Below are positions 62,887 to 64,000 of a DNA stretch of 64,000 nucleotides, piece after piece. The stretch comes from Pseudomonas floridensis. GTDB lineage: Bacteria; Pseudomonadota; Gammaproteobacteria; Pseudomonadales; Pseudomonadaceae. Positions within the stretch are counted from its first letter, which is position 1. Every line of letters begins with the position of its first letter. The translations under genes and the position numbers were made by a program. A model generated the notes under the pieces. That model made no database searches. It saw nothing but the letters and a program-made list of their open reading frames with translations, and had not been told where the DNA came from. Location of the stretch: NCBI RefSeq assembly GCF_002087235.1, contig NZ_MUIO01000096.1, positions 1-64,000 of the forward strand, written 5' to 3'.

Positions 62887-64000
62887 ATGTTACAGACTCG
62901 CGTTCTTCCGCCAGCCGATGGCGCTTATCAGTACCCTCTGTTGATCAAACGGCTTCTGATGTCGGGCAGCCGCTACGAAAAGACGCGTGAAATCATTTAT
63001 CGCGATTGCGTTCGCTACACCTACCTTGAGCTCAATGAACGCATCTGTCGTCTGGCCAATGCGCTGACTGCGGCGGGCGTCAAGGCCGGTGATACGGTGG
63101 CTGTCATGGACTGGGACAGCCACCGTTATCTGGAATGCATGTTCGCCATCCCGATGATTGGCGCGGTGATACACACCGTCAATGTGCGTCTCTCGCCGGA
63201 GCAGATTGCCTACACCATCAACCACGCCGATGACCGCATGGTGCTGGTCAATAGCGAGTTCGTGGGGTTGTATCAAGCGATCGCCGGGCACCTGACCACG
63301 GTCGAGAAGACCCTGCTGCTGACTGACCTTCCAGACAAGACGGCCGACCTGCCGAATCTGGTCGGCGAGTACGAAGAACTGCTGGCTGCGGCCAGTCCCG
63401 AATACGCATTCGAGGACTTCGACGAAAACTCGGTCGCCACCATGTTCTATACGACCGGCACCACCGGTAACCCCAAGGGTGTCTATTTCACGCACCGTCA
63501 GCTGGTTCTGCACACGCTGGGCGTATCGACCATCATGGGCTGTATCGACAGCGTGCGTTTGCTGGGCACCGATGACGTCTACATGCCGATCACGCCGATG
63601 TTCCATGTACACGCATGGGGCATTCCCTACGCGGCGACGATGCTGGGGCTCAAGCAGGTCTATCCCGGTCGTTATGATCCCGAATTGCTGGTCGAGCTGT
63701 GGCGCAAGGAGAAGGTCACGTTCTCTCACTGCGTGCCCACCATCATGCAGATGCTGCTCAATGCCAAGGGTGCGAAGGACATCGATTTCGGCGGCTGGAA
63801 AATCATCATTGGCGGCAGCGCGCTCACGCGTACGTTGTACAAGGCCGCCAAGGCGAAGGGTATACAGCTCACGGCCGCTTACGGCATGTCCGAAACCGGG
63901 CCGCTGATTTCCGTTGCTCATATCAACGAAGAGCTCAAAGCCGGCAGTGACGAGGACCGCATCACCTATCGGATCAAGGCCGGTGTGCCGGGGATGCTGG
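62887..64000 (+). CDS. fatty-acyl-CoA synthetase (AMP-forming), 3' end cut by window
   Basis: The first 371 residues of an ANL-superfamily ligase: P-loop FYTTGTTGNPKGVYFT, PMFHVHAWGIPYAA and GYGMSETGPLI-like YGMSETGPLISV. The hinge and Lys-containing C-terminal domain lie past the window. Start ATG 62887 after aggga. The frame is open to the last base. Substrate, probably a long- or medium-chain acid, is unknown. Confidence 0.93.
   Translation, partial: MLQTRVLPPADGAYQYPLLIKRLLMSGSRYEKTREIIYRDCVRYTYLELNERICRLANALTAAGVKAGDTVAVMDWDSHRYLECMFAIPMIGAVIHTVNVRLSPEQIAYTINHADDRMVLVNSEFVGLYQAIAGHLTTVEKTLLLTDLPDKTADLPNLVGEYEELLAAASPEYAFEDFDENSVATMFYTTGTTGNPKGVYFTHRQLVLHTLGVSTIMGCIDSVRLLGTDDVYMPITPMFHVHAWGIPYAATMLGLKQVYPGRYDPELLVELWRKEKVTFSHCVPTIMQMLLNAKGAKDIDFGGWKIIIGGSALTRTLYKAAKAKGIQLTAAYGMSETGPLISVAHINEELKAGSDEDRITYRIKAGVPGML

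Overview
The window looks like a chromosomal segment of a plant-associated fluorescent pseudomonad, most likely the Pseudomonas syringae group. GC content is high, and the order ychF-pth-rplY-prs-tRNA-Gln-ispE-lolB-TPR lipoprotein/hemA-prfA-prmC-moeB-murI-pagL...phr-merR...hemH-uraA-upp-hpt...mqo matches, from memory, the P. aeruginosa PA4640-PA4673 block. A bacterial renalase and an L-rhamnose/Fuc3NAc polysaccharide locus point to P. syringae. No insertion sequence, prophage or CRISPR array was seen.

Region 1 (1-20.4 kb) starts with the tail of a chemotaxis receptor and continues with an O-polysaccharide locus of about 19 kb, almost all on the minus strand. It holds rmlB-rmlD-rmlA (dTDP-sugar supply), a GT2 glycosyltransferase, a gene-poor gap of 0.8 kb, the ABC exporter pair wzm-wzt, a giant 1561-residue protein, and a module that looks able to make and attach dTDP-Fuc3NAc: a DUF2142 membrane protein, an FdtB-like aminotransferase, a GtrB-like polyprenyl-phosphate glycosyltransferase, an FdtD-like acetyltransferase/ketoisomerase fusion, a GtrA-like flippase and a GT-C-like membrane protein. 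A second GT2 gene converges on it. The giant protein joins a methyltransferase, a kinase-like domain, a helical rod of 18-residue tandem repeats and two GT2 domains. It reads as polymerase, chain-capping enzyme and length ruler in one chain.

Region 2 (20.4-33 kb) is core housekeeping: translation (ychF, pth, rplY, tRNA-Gln, prfA, prmC), PRPP synthesis, isoprenoid synthesis (ispE), lipoprotein sorting (lolB), haem synthesis (hemA), cofactor sulfur chemistry (moeB), murein precursor (murI) and lipid A deacylation (pagL), followed by a REP-type inverted repeat.

Region 3 (33-43.3 kb) looks like a light/photo-oxidative response unit. Ten tightly coupled minus-strand genes (DUF523, MerR regulator, photolyase, NTF2-like, SDR, FAD oxidoreductase, DUF1365, Cfa-like methyltransferase, DUF2878, YkgJ) follow a promoter with paired TGTACA boxes 12 bp apart. 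The renalase/Trp-rich pair next door carries a similar box pair, suggesting one regulon.

Region 4 (43.3-64 kb) is mixed metabolism: hemH, uracil and hypoxanthine salvage, an amino-acid ABC transporter lacking its ATPase, homocysteine methyltransferase, mqo, small conserved proteins, an acyltransferase, a divergent SRAP protein missing two catalytic residues, an M48 lipoprotein protease, a yybP-ykoY manganese riboswitch in front of a GDT1-family exporter, rsmC, a D-2-hydroxyacid dehydrogenase, a LysE exporter and the start of an acyl-CoA ligase cut by the window end.
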